The notes under the pieces: model-generated
Databases searched by the model: none
The model's input: the letters and a program-made list of their open reading frames with translations, nothing else
Told to the model about the DNA's origin: nothing
Program-made: the position numbers and the translations under genes
DNA from: an uncultured Xanthomonas sp.
Lineage (GTDB): Bacteria; Pseudomonadota; Gammaproteobacteria; Xanthomonadales; Xanthomonadaceae
Direction: 5' to 3'
Assembly: GCA_943912265.1 (NCBI GenBank)
Contig: CALTTS010000035.1
Coordinates: 1-14,940, forward strand
Length of the DNA stretch: 14,940 nt
Part shown: positions 1-6,294 of the stretch, one piece after another
Layout: every line of letters starts with the position of its first letter
How positions within the stretch are numbered: position 1 is the first letter of the stretch

Positions 1-323
1 CCATCACCCAGATGGACGAGACCACCCAGCAGAACGCCGCGCTGGTCGAGGAAGCTACCGCCGCCGCACGTTCGATGGAGGAACAGGCCGTCGCACTGGC
101 CACGGCCGTGGCGCTGTTCAAGACCGGTGCCGATGCCATCGTCGACGTGCCGGCCTCGCGCGCGGCCGGCTCCGCGCCGCAGGCGCATGCCGTGCCCGCG
201 AAACCGTCCCTCGCCGCGGCGCCGCGGGAAGCCGCCGCGGCGAAGCCCGCCGCCACACGCGCGCCGGCCCGGTCGACCGCCGGCCAGGCCGCGGCGGCGG
301 ACGAGGAATGGCAGGAATTCTGA
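1..323 (+). CDS. Methyl-accepting chemotaxis protein, C-terminal fragment (gene starts before the window)
   Basis: Only the last 106 codons are present; the reading frame is open from base 3. The first ~35 residues (ITQMDETTQQNAALVEEAT, then SMEEQA) are the end of the cytoplasmic signalling hairpin, including an adaptation (methylation) helix. The first ~55 nt are identical to the matching part of the complete MCP at 2970-5366. A ~60-residue Ala/Pro-rich flexible linker follows, and the protein ends in EEWQEF. WQEF fits the WxxF tether (NWETF/NWESF in enteric receptors) that docks CheR, and in some species CheB, to high-abundance receptors. The sensory domain is outside the window, so the ligand cannot be inferred. 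The stop is TGA at 321-323. Confidence 0.93.
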   Translation, partial: ITQMDETTQQNAALVEEATAAARSMEEQAVALATAVALFKTGADAIVDVPASRAAGSAPQAHAVPAKPSLAAAPREAAAAKPAATRAPARSTAGQAAAADEEWQEF

Positions 324-388
324 AGCCGCGTCCTGCCCGTGCCTGCCCGGCGCGCGCAGGGCCTTGATCAGCCGCCCCGGCGGCCGGT

Positions 389-415
389 TAAAGTCGCGGC
401 CTGCGCAGCCGATCT
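389..415 (+). promoter_or_regulatory. Sigma-28 (FliA) flagellar promoter of ycgR
   Basis: TAAAGTCG, exactly 11 nt, then GCCGATCT, against the FliA consensus TAAAGTTT-N11-GCCGATAA. Twelve of 16 consensus bases match, with the core TAAAG and GCCGAT intact. The -10 element ends 54 nt before the ycgR ATG, giving a leader of about 48 nt. The same architecture recurs at 1241 and 2415, which makes chance unlikely. Function is inferred from the sequence match. Confidence 0.8.
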
Positions 416-469
416 GAAGGTACGGGGTCGGCCTTCGCCGCCCTCTCCTTCGCTTGCAACCAGGCTTCC

Positions 470-1243
470 ATGTTTCCAGACGAAGACGACACCGCCGAGC
501 CGGCCGACCTGCAGGCCGACGAAAAATACTATCTGCGCGAACCGCGGGAGATCCTGCAGGTGTTGCGCGGGATGATCGAGAAGCGGGCGCTGATCACCGC
601 CTACATCCCCGGCAGCCTGTCCACCTCCACCGCGATCCTGTCGCTGGACGAGGACGCCGGCACCCTGATGATCGACGGCAGCCCCAACGACACCATCAAT
701 GCGCGCATGCTGCAGGCCAGCCATGTGCTGTGCGTGTCCCAGCTGGACCGGGTACGCGTGCAGTTCCGGCTCTCGGGCCTGCGCAGGATTTCCAACGACG
801 GCTATGCCGCCTTCGAGGCGGCGCTGCCCGACTCGGTGCTGCAGCTGCAGCGCCGCGAGCTGTACCGGCTGCAGGTGCCGGTGGGCCAGCCGGTGCTGTG
901 CACGATCCCGCTGCCCGACGAGAACGGCCGTCCGGTCGAGACAGACGTGCGGGTGATGGACATCAGCGCCGGCGGCATCGCCATCGCCGTCCCCGACGGC
1001 GACCCGCGCTTCAAGGTCGGCACCCATTTCGCCGAATGCCTGCTCGCCCTGCCCGACGCGCGCCCGATCGAGCTGTCGCTGACCGTCACCAACCAGCACC
1101 GGCAGGAGAACCGCAACGGCATCGTCAGCGTCCGCGCCGGCTGCCGGTTCGGGCGCCTGCCGCGCGGCGCGGAAACCGTGATCCAGCAGTACATCTTCCG
1201 CATCGACCGGCAGCGCTCGGCCCGCGAGCGCGGCAATTTCTAA
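470..1243 (+). CDS. ycgR: YcgR-like c-di-GMP-binding flagellar brake (PilZ domain)
   Basis: A 257-residue cytoplasmic protein, close to the 244 residues of E. coli YcgR. The first ~115 residues fit the YcgR N-terminal domain, and the rest is a PilZ domain. The c-di-GMP-binding signature is complete: R129xxxR133 (in RRELYRL) and D164xSxxG169 (DISAGG). In the family, c-di-GMP-loaded YcgR docks on the flagellar switch or stator and slows or biases rotation. The start at 470 has no strong Shine-Dalgarno, but it lies at a sensible distance below the sigma-28 promoter at 389-415. The gene's stop codon is the first three bases of the next sigma-28 promoter. With the EAL protein at 8023 it supplies a c-di-GMP arm to this chemotaxis cluster. 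Confidence 0.88.
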   Translation: MFPDEDDTAEPADLQADEKYYLREPREILQVLRGMIEKRALITAYIPGSLSTSTAILSLDEDAGTLMIDGSPNDTINARMLQASHVLCVSQLDRVRVQFRLSGLRRISNDGYAAFEAALPDSVLQLQRRELYRLQVPVGQPVLCTIPLPDENGRPVETDVRVMDISAGGIAIAVPDGDPRFKVGTHFAECLLALPDARPIELSLTVTNQHRQENRNGIVSVRAGCRFGRLPRGAETVIQQYIFRIDRQRSARERGNF

Positions 1244-1267
1244 AGTCCCGCCGCGCCGCGCCGATAC
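1241..1267 (+). promoter_or_regulatory. Sigma-28 (FliA) promoter of cheW, overlapping the ycgR stop codon
   Basis: TAAAGTCC, exactly 11 nt, then GCCGATAC. Thirteen of 16 bases match the FliA consensus. The TAA stop of ycgR (1241-1243) is the start of the -35 element. The -10 ends 45 nt before the cheW ATG. Confidence 0.85.
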
Positions 1268-1312
1268 CGTCCACAGACCGCAACGGACCCGACTCCAGGA
1301 GCACCCGACCCC

Positions 1313-1804
1313 ATGAGCGACAAGAAGCCCGACAACGGCGCCACCACCGCCGGCGAATACCTCAGCTTCACGCTCGGCGACGAGCACTACGGCGTGGACA
1401 TCCTCAAGGTCCAGGAGATCCGCGGCTACGACTCGGTGACCCGGGTGCCGGATGCGCCCGAGTACATCAAGGGCGTGATCAACCTGCGCGGCACGATCGT
1501 GCCGGTGATCGACCTGCGCCTGAAGCTGCGGCTGAAGGAAGCGCGCTACGACGCGTTCACGGTGATGATCGTGCTCAACGTCGAGGACCGCGTGGTCGGC
1601 ATCGTCGTGGACAGCGTGTCCGACGTGATCCCGCTGAGCCAGGAGCAGATCCGCCCGAAGCCCGAGTTCGGCGCCGCCGTCGACACCCGCTTCATCTCCG
1701 GCATCGGCACGGTGGACGAGCGCATGCTGATCCTGCTGGACATCGAGACGCTGCTGGACAGCGCCGACATCGGGCAAGCCGCGAGTGCCGAAGAAGCGGC
1801 CTGA
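1313..1804 (+). CDS. cheW: Chemotaxis coupling protein CheW
   Basis: A 163-residue soluble protein with a single CheW domain from about residue 14 (EYLSFTLGDEHYGVDILKVQ) to about residue 150. It contains the typical stretch with INLRGTIVPVIDLR. CheW bridges MCP hairpin tips to the CheA kinase in chemoreceptor arrays at the cell pole. AGGAG at 1297-1301 precedes the ATG by 11 nt. It has its own sigma-28 promoter and probably ends at the hairpin at 1841-1875. No CheA is visible in the window; it is expected elsewhere. Confidence 0.95.
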   Translation: MSDKKPDNGATTAGEYLSFTLGDEHYGVDILKVQEIRGYDSVTRVPDAPEYIKGVINLRGTIVPVIDLRLKLRLKEARYDAFTVMIVLNVEDRVVGIVVDSVSDVIPLSQEQIRPKPEFGAAVDTRFISGIGTVDERMLILLDIETLLDSADIGQAASAEEAA

Positions 1805-1840
1805 TCAAGGACGACGCGGCCGCGCCGCATTGCCTCCCCC

Positions 1841-1875
1841 ATGAACCCGTGGAAGCCCCGCTTCCGCGGGTTCAT
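1841..1875 (+). terminator. Long perfect hairpin after cheW, no U-tract
   Basis: A 16-bp stem (1841-1856 with 1860-1875; 15 Watson-Crick pairs and one G-T) around a CCC loop. The arms are ATGAACCCGTGGAAGC and GCTTCCGCGGGTTCAT. It lies 36 nt after the cheW stop and 94 nt before the next start. No T-run follows on either strand, so it is not a classic intrinsic terminator. It may stop or pause transcription, protect the 3' end of the cheW mRNA, or be a dispersed palindrome. Confidence 0.55.
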
Positions 1876-1969
1876 CGCATCGGAGCAACGGAAAACACGA
1901 TTTTCGTCACGCTTTCAAACCCCCGGGCGACACTCTGCCGCCCACCCTGCAAACCGGAGAACCCGCACC

Positions 1970-2362
1970 ATGAAGTACCCCGCCGCATCGCTCGCATTCC
2001 TCGCCGCCGGACTGGCGCTGGCCCTCGTCCCGGCCCATGCCGCCGAAGGCGACATGATCCCGGCCGAATCGGCCAGCCGCTTCGTCGGCAAGAACGGCAT
2101 GGTCTGCGGCAAGGTCGAAAAGGCCAAGTACGCGCAGAATTCCGAAGGCGAGCCGACCTTCCTGTACATGGGCGGCGCCTTCCCTCGCCACACCTTTTCC
2201 GCGCGCATTTCCGGCGCCGACCGCGGCAAGTTCGGCTTCCCGCCCGAGAGCCTGGAGGGCAAGGACGTCTGCGTCATCGGCAGCATCCAGCGCGACAGCT
2301 CGCGGGCCCTGATCGAAGTGACGTCGCCGTCCAGCCTCAAGCTGGCCAACATCAAGCGCTGA
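1970..2362 (+). CDS. Exported OB-fold-like protein, copy 1 (function unknown)
   Basis: A 130-residue protein with a clear Sec signal peptide: Lys at position 2, a hydrophobic core of Ala/Leu, and AHA-AEG cleavage near residue 24. It is expected in the periplasm or outside the cell. The ~105-residue mature part has the pattern of small bacterial OB-fold domains: VGKNGMVCGKV, then PTFLYMGG, FPRHTFSARI, and GKDVCVIGSI. Two cysteines (in VCGK and VCVIG) could form a disulfide. I do not know a function; the OB-fold call is from pattern, not a search. The start at 1970 is preferred to the in-frame ATG at 1841 because it opens the signal peptide and follows GGAGA at 1956-1960. The ATG at 1841 falls inside the hairpin. 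It is a tandem paralogue of 2492-2884, and the genes are exactly the same length. No good sigma-28 promoter precedes it. Confidence 0.75.
   Translation: MKYPAASLAFLAAGLALALVPAHAAEGDMIPAESASRFVGKNGMVCGKVEKAKYAQNSEGEPTFLYMGGAFPRHTFSARISGADRGKFGFPPESLEGKDVCVIGSIQRDSSRALIEVTSPSSLKLANIKR
2094..2358 (+). repeat. 265-bp identical repeat, unit 1 (inside OB-fold copy 1)
   Basis: Every base from 2094 to 2358 equals the base 522 nt downstream (2616-2880), compared by eye line by line. It covers most of the mature domain. The tract is bounded by single substitutions: AAC/GAC at its left end and CGC/CGT in the last sense codon at its right end. Upstream of about 2075 the two genes diverge strongly. Confidence 0.95.
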
Positions 2363-2414
2363 CGACGGAAGCGGGCAACCGGTCACATCTTCCCCCGATG
2401 GCAATGGCGGCGGC

Positions 2415-2441
2415 TCAAGTCCGGATGAGCGCCGCCGATAG
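2415..2441 (+). promoter_or_regulatory. Sigma-28 (FliA) promoter of the second OB-fold gene
   Basis: TCAAGTCC, exactly 11 nt, then GCCGATAG. It differs from the cheW promoter only by A/C at the second -35 base and by the last -10 base. It lies in the intergenic gap between the OB-fold copies, with the -10 ending 50 nt before the ATG. This spacing matches those for ycgR and cheW (54 and 45 nt). It could also drive the downstream MCP by read-through. Confidence 0.83.
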
Positions 2442-2491
2442 CGCATAGGACAGCTCCTTTCCCCCCACAAGGAGCATTTCCGGAGAATTGC

Positions 2492-2884
2492 ATGAAAGCT
2501 TCGCTGCCCCTGTTGATTGCCTCCGTTCTGTGCACCGGTCTGGCCTCGGCGCCGGCACATGCCCAGTCCCAGGAAATGATTCCGCCCGAAATGGCGACCC
2601 GCTTCGTCGGCAAGGACGGCATGGTCTGCGGCAAGGTCGAAAAGGCCAAGTACGCGCAGAATTCCGAAGGCGAGCCGACCTTCCTGTACATGGGCGGCGC
2701 CTTCCCTCGCCACACCTTTTCCGCGCGCATTTCCGGCGCCGACCGCGGCAAGTTCGGCTTCCCGCCCGAGAGCCTGGAGGGCAAGGACGTCTGCGTCATC
2801 GGCAGCATCCAGCGCGACAGCTCGCGGGCCCTGATCGAAGTGACGTCGCCGTCCAGCCTCAAGCTGGCCAACATCAAGCGTTGA
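2492..2884 (+). CDS. Exported OB-fold-like protein, copy 2, sigma-28 controlled (function unknown)
   Basis: A 130-residue protein with a Sec signal peptide (MKASLPLLIASVLC..., cleavage probably APAHA-QSQ near residue 24). Residues ~43-130 are identical in protein to copy 1, and almost all of that stretch is also identical in DNA. The signal peptide and first mature residues differ (QSQEMIPPEMATR versus AEGDMIPAESASR). It has a strong Shine-Dalgarno, GGAG at 2482-2485, 6 nt before the ATG. The two cysteines and the OB-like motifs are as in copy 1. The sigma-28 promoter at 2415-2441 places it in the flagellar regulon, and it lies 85 nt before an MCP gene. Possible roles, all inference: a periplasmic ligand-binding partner of a receptor, a flagellum-associated envelope protein, or a secreted nucleic-acid or oligosaccharide binder. 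Confidence 0.78.
   Translation: MKASLPLLIASVLCTGLASAPAHAQSQEMIPPEMATRFVGKDGMVCGKVEKAKYAQNSEGEPTFLYMGGAFPRHTFSARISGADRGKFGFPPESLEGKDVCVIGSIQRDSSRALIEVTSPSSLKLANIKR
2616..2880 (+). repeat. 265-bp identical repeat, unit 2 (inside OB-fold copy 2)
   Basis: Partner of 2094-2358 at a constant offset of 522 nt without indels. Identity runs from the GAC codon through the last sense codon but one base, then ends just before the stop. Confidence 0.95.
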
Positions 2885-2969
2885 TGCCCCTTCCCGTACC
2901 GGGACGATGGCCGATGGCCATGCGTGCATCCTCGTGATGCACCGCCCGGGAATCACAAGGACCGGTTCC

Positions 2970-5366
2970 ATGCAGTGGTTCAAATCCCTCAAGTTGATGC
3001 CGAAGCTGATGGTCACCTTCGGCCTCGTCCTGTTCCTGCTGCTGATCCAGGGCGTGGTGGCCTATGTCGGGCTGCATTCGCTGAACAGCAAGACCAGCAC
3101 GCTCACCGACAGCACGCTGCCCAGCGTGCGGTCGGCCGGCGAACTGCAGGCCATGATCAGCGAGTACCGCAACGCCTTCTACCAGTCGCTGGTGCGTTCC
3201 AGCGAACAGGTCAAGGAAGATGCCAAGAAGCGCAAGGTCGAGCTCAGGAAGAACATCGACACCACGATCAAGACCTATGAGGCGGTCCCGCAATCGGCTG
3301 CCAACCGCAAGCTGTTCGAGGCGTTCGTCGGCGACTGGAAAAAGGCTTCCGACTCGTACAAGAGCGTGGACGAGATGCTGGCGCTGGACTTGCCCGACGA
3401 CGCCATCGACACCTTCACAGGCGAGACCCGCCTGCTGCACCAGAAGTCCGTGGCCTCGCTGGGCAAGCTGATCGCCGAGAACAACAAGCTCGCCAAGCAG
3501 ACCCAGGACGATGCCGGCACTGCCTACACCACGTCGGCGGCCCTCATCGTGCTGATGCTGCTGGCCGGCATCGCCGGCGGGCTGCTGCTGGCCTACATGT
3601 TTGCCCGCAACCTGACCCGCAACGTGCGCGGCGCGGTCCTCGTGGCCAACGAAGTGGCCGCCGGCAACCTCGACAACCGCATCGACACCTCGGGCGAGGA
3701 CGAAATCGGCGACCTGCTCAAGGCCATGCAACGCATGCAGACCGATCTGCGCGAGCGCATCGAGCGCGACCAGCAGGTGGCGCGCGAAAACCTGCGCGTG
3801 CGCACCGCGCTGGACAGTTCGAAGACCGGCGTGATCATCACCGACCGCAACCTCGAGATCGTCTACACCAATGCGGCGCTGCGCGACATGCTGGACGGTT
3901 ACGCCGAGCAGATCGTCTCCGCCCTGCCGGACATCGACCCGCACAAACCGCTGGTGGGCCAGAAAATCAGCGTGCTCGAACACGATGGCCGCGTCGCCGA
4001 CGAGGTGATCTCGCGACTGGAAACGCACGGGCGCGCAGACCGCGAAATGCGCTATGGCGAGGCCAGCTTCGCCCAGTACATCACGCTGATACGTGACGAG
4101 GACGGCGACAAGGTGGGCACCGTCTGCGAATGGCGCGACCGCACGATGGAGATCAAGGTCGAAGACGAGATCGAGCGCGTGGTGGTGGCCGCCGCCAACG
4201 GCGACATGTCCGGCCGCGTCGACACGGGCGGCAAGCAGGGCTTCTTCCTGAAGATGGCTGACCGCCTGAACCATCTGCTCGATGCCAACCACCGCAGCCT
4301 GAACGAAGTGTCCGGCCTGCTCGGCAGCCTCGCCGAAGGCGACCTGACCCGGCGCATGCACGGCCAATACGAAGGCGTGTTCGCCGAGATGCGCGACGAC
4401 GCCAACGCCACCGTCGACAAGCTTGTCGAGATCGTCGGCAAGATCAAGCTGTCCTCCGGCACCATCACCACCGCCGCCGGCGAGATTGCCTCCGGCAACA
4501 GCGACCTGTCGCGCCGCACCGAGCAGCAGGCCGCCAATCTCGAGGAAACCGCCGCGTCGATGGAGGAGCTCACCTCCACCGTCAAGCAGAACGCCGAGTC
4601 CGCACGCCAGGCCAACCAGTTGGCGCAGGGTGCGGCTTCGGTCGCCCGCGACGGCGGCGAGGTCGTCGGCCAGGTCGTCACCACCATGCACGGCATCGAG
4701 GCCTCGTCCAAGAAGATCGCCGAGATCATCTCGGTCATCGACGGCATCGCCTTCCAGACCAACATCCTCGCGCTGAATGCGGCGGTGGAAGCGGCCCGCG
4801 CCGGCGAACAGGGCCGCGGTTTCGCCGTGGTCGCTTCGGAAGTGCGTTCGCTGGCCCAGCGTTCGGCCGGCGCGGCCAAGGAGATCAAGGGCCTGATCGA
4901 CGATTCGGTCGGCAAGGTCGCCGACGGCTCGGCGCTGGTCGCCAAGGCCGGTTCGACCATGGCCGAGATCGTCACCAGCGTGCAGCGCGTGACCGACATC
5001 ATGGCCGAGATCTCCGCCGCCTCGCAGGAACAATCCGCCGGCATCGAGCAGGTCAACCTCACCATCACCCAGATGGACGAGACCACCCAGCAGAACGCCG
5101 CGCTGGTCGAGGAAGCCACCGCCGCCGCCAGGTCGATGGAGGAGCAGGCCTCCGTGCTGGGGCAGGCCGTGGCCGTGTTCAAGCTGGAGAACGGCCAGGA
5201 TGCCGCCGCACCGCTGCCCTCGCGCCTTGCGCCGGCACCGCAGCCCATGGCCGCCGCCGCACCGGCGGTGGCGAAGAAGCCCGGCAAGCCCGTGCGGGCC
5301 GCCGCATCCACGTCGAAGGCGGCCAACAGTACCTTGTCCGAAGGTGAGGACTGGCAGGAATTCTGA
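2970..5366 (+). CDS. Methyl-accepting chemotaxis protein with cytoplasmic PAS and multiple HAMP domains
   Basis: A 798-residue transmembrane chemoreceptor. Order of parts: TM1 ~12-32; periplasmic ~33-189 (helical, resembling a four-helix-bundle MCP sensor); TM2 ~190-212; HAMP ~213-265 with DEIGDL; PAS ~278-392; two HAMP-like units ~395-490 (ANGDMSGRV and AEGDLTRRM); signalling hairpin ~495-735. The conserved tip lies at ~590-632 (IAFQTNILALNAAVEAARAG, then FAVVASEVRSLAQRSA). An Ala/Pro linker follows, and the C terminus is EDWQEF, a WxxF tether for CheR. The start at 2970 is chosen over the in-frame ATG at 2907: AAGGA at 2957-2961 precedes it, and MQWFKSLKLMPKLMVTF is a normal MCP start. Two input points, periplasmic bundle and PAS, suggest both external and internal (redox or ligand) sensing. 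Which signals is unknown. Confidence 0.94.
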   Translation: MQWFKSLKLMPKLMVTFGLVLFLLLIQGVVAYVGLHSLNSKTSTLTDSTLPSVRSAGELQAMISEYRNAFYQSLVRSSEQVKEDAKKRKVELRKNIDTTIKTYEAVPQSAANRKLFEAFVGDWKKASDSYKSVDEMLALDLPDDAIDTFTGETRLLHQKSVASLGKLIAENNKLAKQTQDDAGTAYTTSAALIVLMLLAGIAGGLLLAYMFARNLTRNVRGAVLVANEVAAGNLDNRIDTSGEDEIGDLLKAMQRMQTDLRERIERDQQVARENLRVRTALDSSKTGVIITDRNLEIVYTNAALRDMLDGYAEQIVSALPDIDPHKPLVGQKISVLEHDGRVADEVISRLETHGRADREMRYGEASFAQYITLIRDEDGDKVGTVCEWRDRTMEIKVEDEIERVVVAAANGDMSGRVDTGGKQGFFLKMADRLNHLLDANHRSLNEVSGLLGSLAEGDLTRRMHGQYEGVFAEMRDDANATVDKLVEIVGKIKLSSGTITTAAGEIASGNSDLSRRTEQQAANLEETAASMEELTSTVKQNAESARQANQLAQGAASVARDGGEVVGQVVTTMHGIEASSKKIAEIISVIDGIAFQTNILALNAAVEAARAGEQGRGFAVVASEVRSLAQRSAGAAKEIKGLIDDSVGKVADGSALVAKAGSTMAEIVTSVQRVTDIMAEISAASQEQSAGIEQVNLTITQMDETTQQNAALVEEATAAARSMEEQASVLGQAVAVFKLENGQDAAAPLPSRLAPAPQPMAAAAPAVAKKPGKPVRAAASTSKAANSTLSEGEDWQEF

Positions 5367-5381
5367 GACGACGCAAGCACT

Positions 5382-5404
5382 CCCGACGGCGCATGGCCGT
5401 CGGG
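5382..5404 (+). terminator. Hairpin between the MCP gene and cheR
   Basis: CCCGACGGC (5382-5390), a 5-nt loop, then GCCGTCGGG (5396-5404): a perfect 9-bp GC-rich stem 15 nt after the MCP stop and 27 nt before cheR. No T-run follows. It may attenuate or process the transcript between the MCP and the cheRDB genes; full termination is uncertain. Confidence 0.45.
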
Positions 5405-5430
5405 CATCCCCCGATGTGAACGGAATCCGC

Positions 5431-6294
5431 ATGCACACCACGCCACCCGCCCGACATGCCGCAGACGAAGCCCGCGAGTTCGACTTCAGCGACCGCGACT
5501 TCAAGCGCGTGTGCGACCTGATCTACCAGCGGGTCGGCATCGCGCTCGCGCCGGCCAAGCGGGACATGGTGTACGGCCGGCTTTCGCGACGCCTGCGGGC
5601 ACTCGGCCTGCACAGCTTCCGCGATTACCTCGACCGCCTCGAAGCCGAGGGCGGCGAGGAATGGCAGGCATTCACCAATGCGCTGACCACCAACCTCACC
5701 GCCTTTTTCCGCGAACCGCATCACTTCGAGCACCTGCGTGGCGACCTGAAGGCCCGCGCCGGGCATGGCCCGCTCAAACTGTGGTCCTGCGCGGCTTCCA
5801 CCGGTGAAGAGCCCTACTCGATGGCGATCACCGCCTGCGAGGCCTTCGGCACGCTGACGCCGCCGGTGCGCATCCTTGCCACCGACGTGGATACCGCCGT
5901 GCTGGCCACCGCCGCCGCCGGCGTCTATCCGCTCGAACGCATCGCCGGGCTCGACGAGGCCATGCGCAAGAAGTATTTCCAGCGCGGCACCGGACCCAAC
6001 GAGGGCAAGTGCCGGGTGGTGCCGGCACTGCGGCAGATGATCGACTTCCAGCAGCTCAACCTGCTGGCGCCGCGCTACGACGTGGATGGCCCCTTCGTCG
6101 GGTTGTTCTGCCGCAACGTGATGATCTATTTCGACAAGCCGACGCAGCGGGCCATCCTCTCGCGGCTGGCGCCGCACCTGAGCGCCGACGGGCTGCTGTA
6201 TACCGGCCATTCGGAAAACTACCTGCACGCCGCCGACATCATCCAGCCCTGCGGCCGCACCTTGTACCGGCGCAATCCGGGATACGCCGGATGA
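5431..6294 (+). CDS. cheR: Chemoreceptor glutamate methyltransferase CheR (tether-dependent type)
   Basis: A 287-residue cytoplasmic enzyme that transfers methyl from S-adenosylmethionine to glutamates of MCP adaptation helices. Residues ~16-90 form the helical N-terminal domain with TNLTAFFRE. The SAM-binding domain has LWSCAASTGEEPYSMAI (W118-E127) and FCRNVMIYFD (R228-D235). The loop R185-GTGPNEG-192 matches the RGTGPHEG loop of the enteric CheR beta-subdomain that binds the receptor tether. This fits the WQEF tails of both MCPs here. The start at 5431 has only a weak Shine-Dalgarno, and upstream in-frame sequence lies inside the MCP gene. The stop TGA overlaps the cheD start as ATGA, so translation is probably coupled. 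Confidence 0.96.
   Translation: MHTTPPARHAADEAREFDFSDRDFKRVCDLIYQRVGIALAPAKRDMVYGRLSRRLRALGLHSFRDYLDRLEAEGGEEWQAFTNALTTNLTAFFREPHHFEHLRGDLKARAGHGPLKLWSCAASTGEEPYSMAITACEAFGTLTPPVRILATDVDTAVLATAAAGVYPLERIAGLDEAMRKKYFQRGTGPNEGKCRVVPALRQMIDFQQLNLLAPRYDVDGPFVGLFCRNVMIYFDKPTQRAILSRLAPHLSADGLLYTGHSENYLHAADIIQPCGRTLYRRNPGYAG

Noticed and set aside
371..384. Short inverted repeat GCCGCC-CC-GGCGGC after the first MCP
   Set aside because: A 6-bp stem with a 2-nt loop and no T-run is common by chance in such GC-rich DNA. It also abuts the sigma-28 promoter.
368..1777. Long - strand open frames over the chemotaxis genes (also 1907-3016, 2874-5504, 5179-6228, 6689-7705, 7612-10800)
   Set aside because: They are antisense to genes with clear family motifs. 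Their translations are rich in His/Arg/Gly/Ala/Asp with no domain pattern, as expected of shadow frames in GC-rich DNA.
1907..1933. Weak sigma-28-like match (TCACGCTT-N11-GGCGACAC) before OB-fold copy 1
   Set aside because: Several core positions fail (AAG of -35, GCCGAT of -10). It is much weaker than the three accepted boxes and could arise by chance.
1841..1969. Upstream ATG giving a 43-residue longer OB-fold copy 1
   Set aside because: The extension lies in a hairpin and is Arg-rich. It would bury the signal peptide, and copy 2 has no such extension.
2910..2917. GCCGATGG before the MCP, like a sigma-28 -10
   Set aside because: The sequence at the required -35 distance (TTCCCGTA) does not match; no neighbouring spacing helps.
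2907..2969. Upstream ATG giving a 21-residue longer MCP
   Set aside because: The ATG at 2970 has a Shine-Dalgarno and a typical MCP N-terminus; the extension is not MCP-like.
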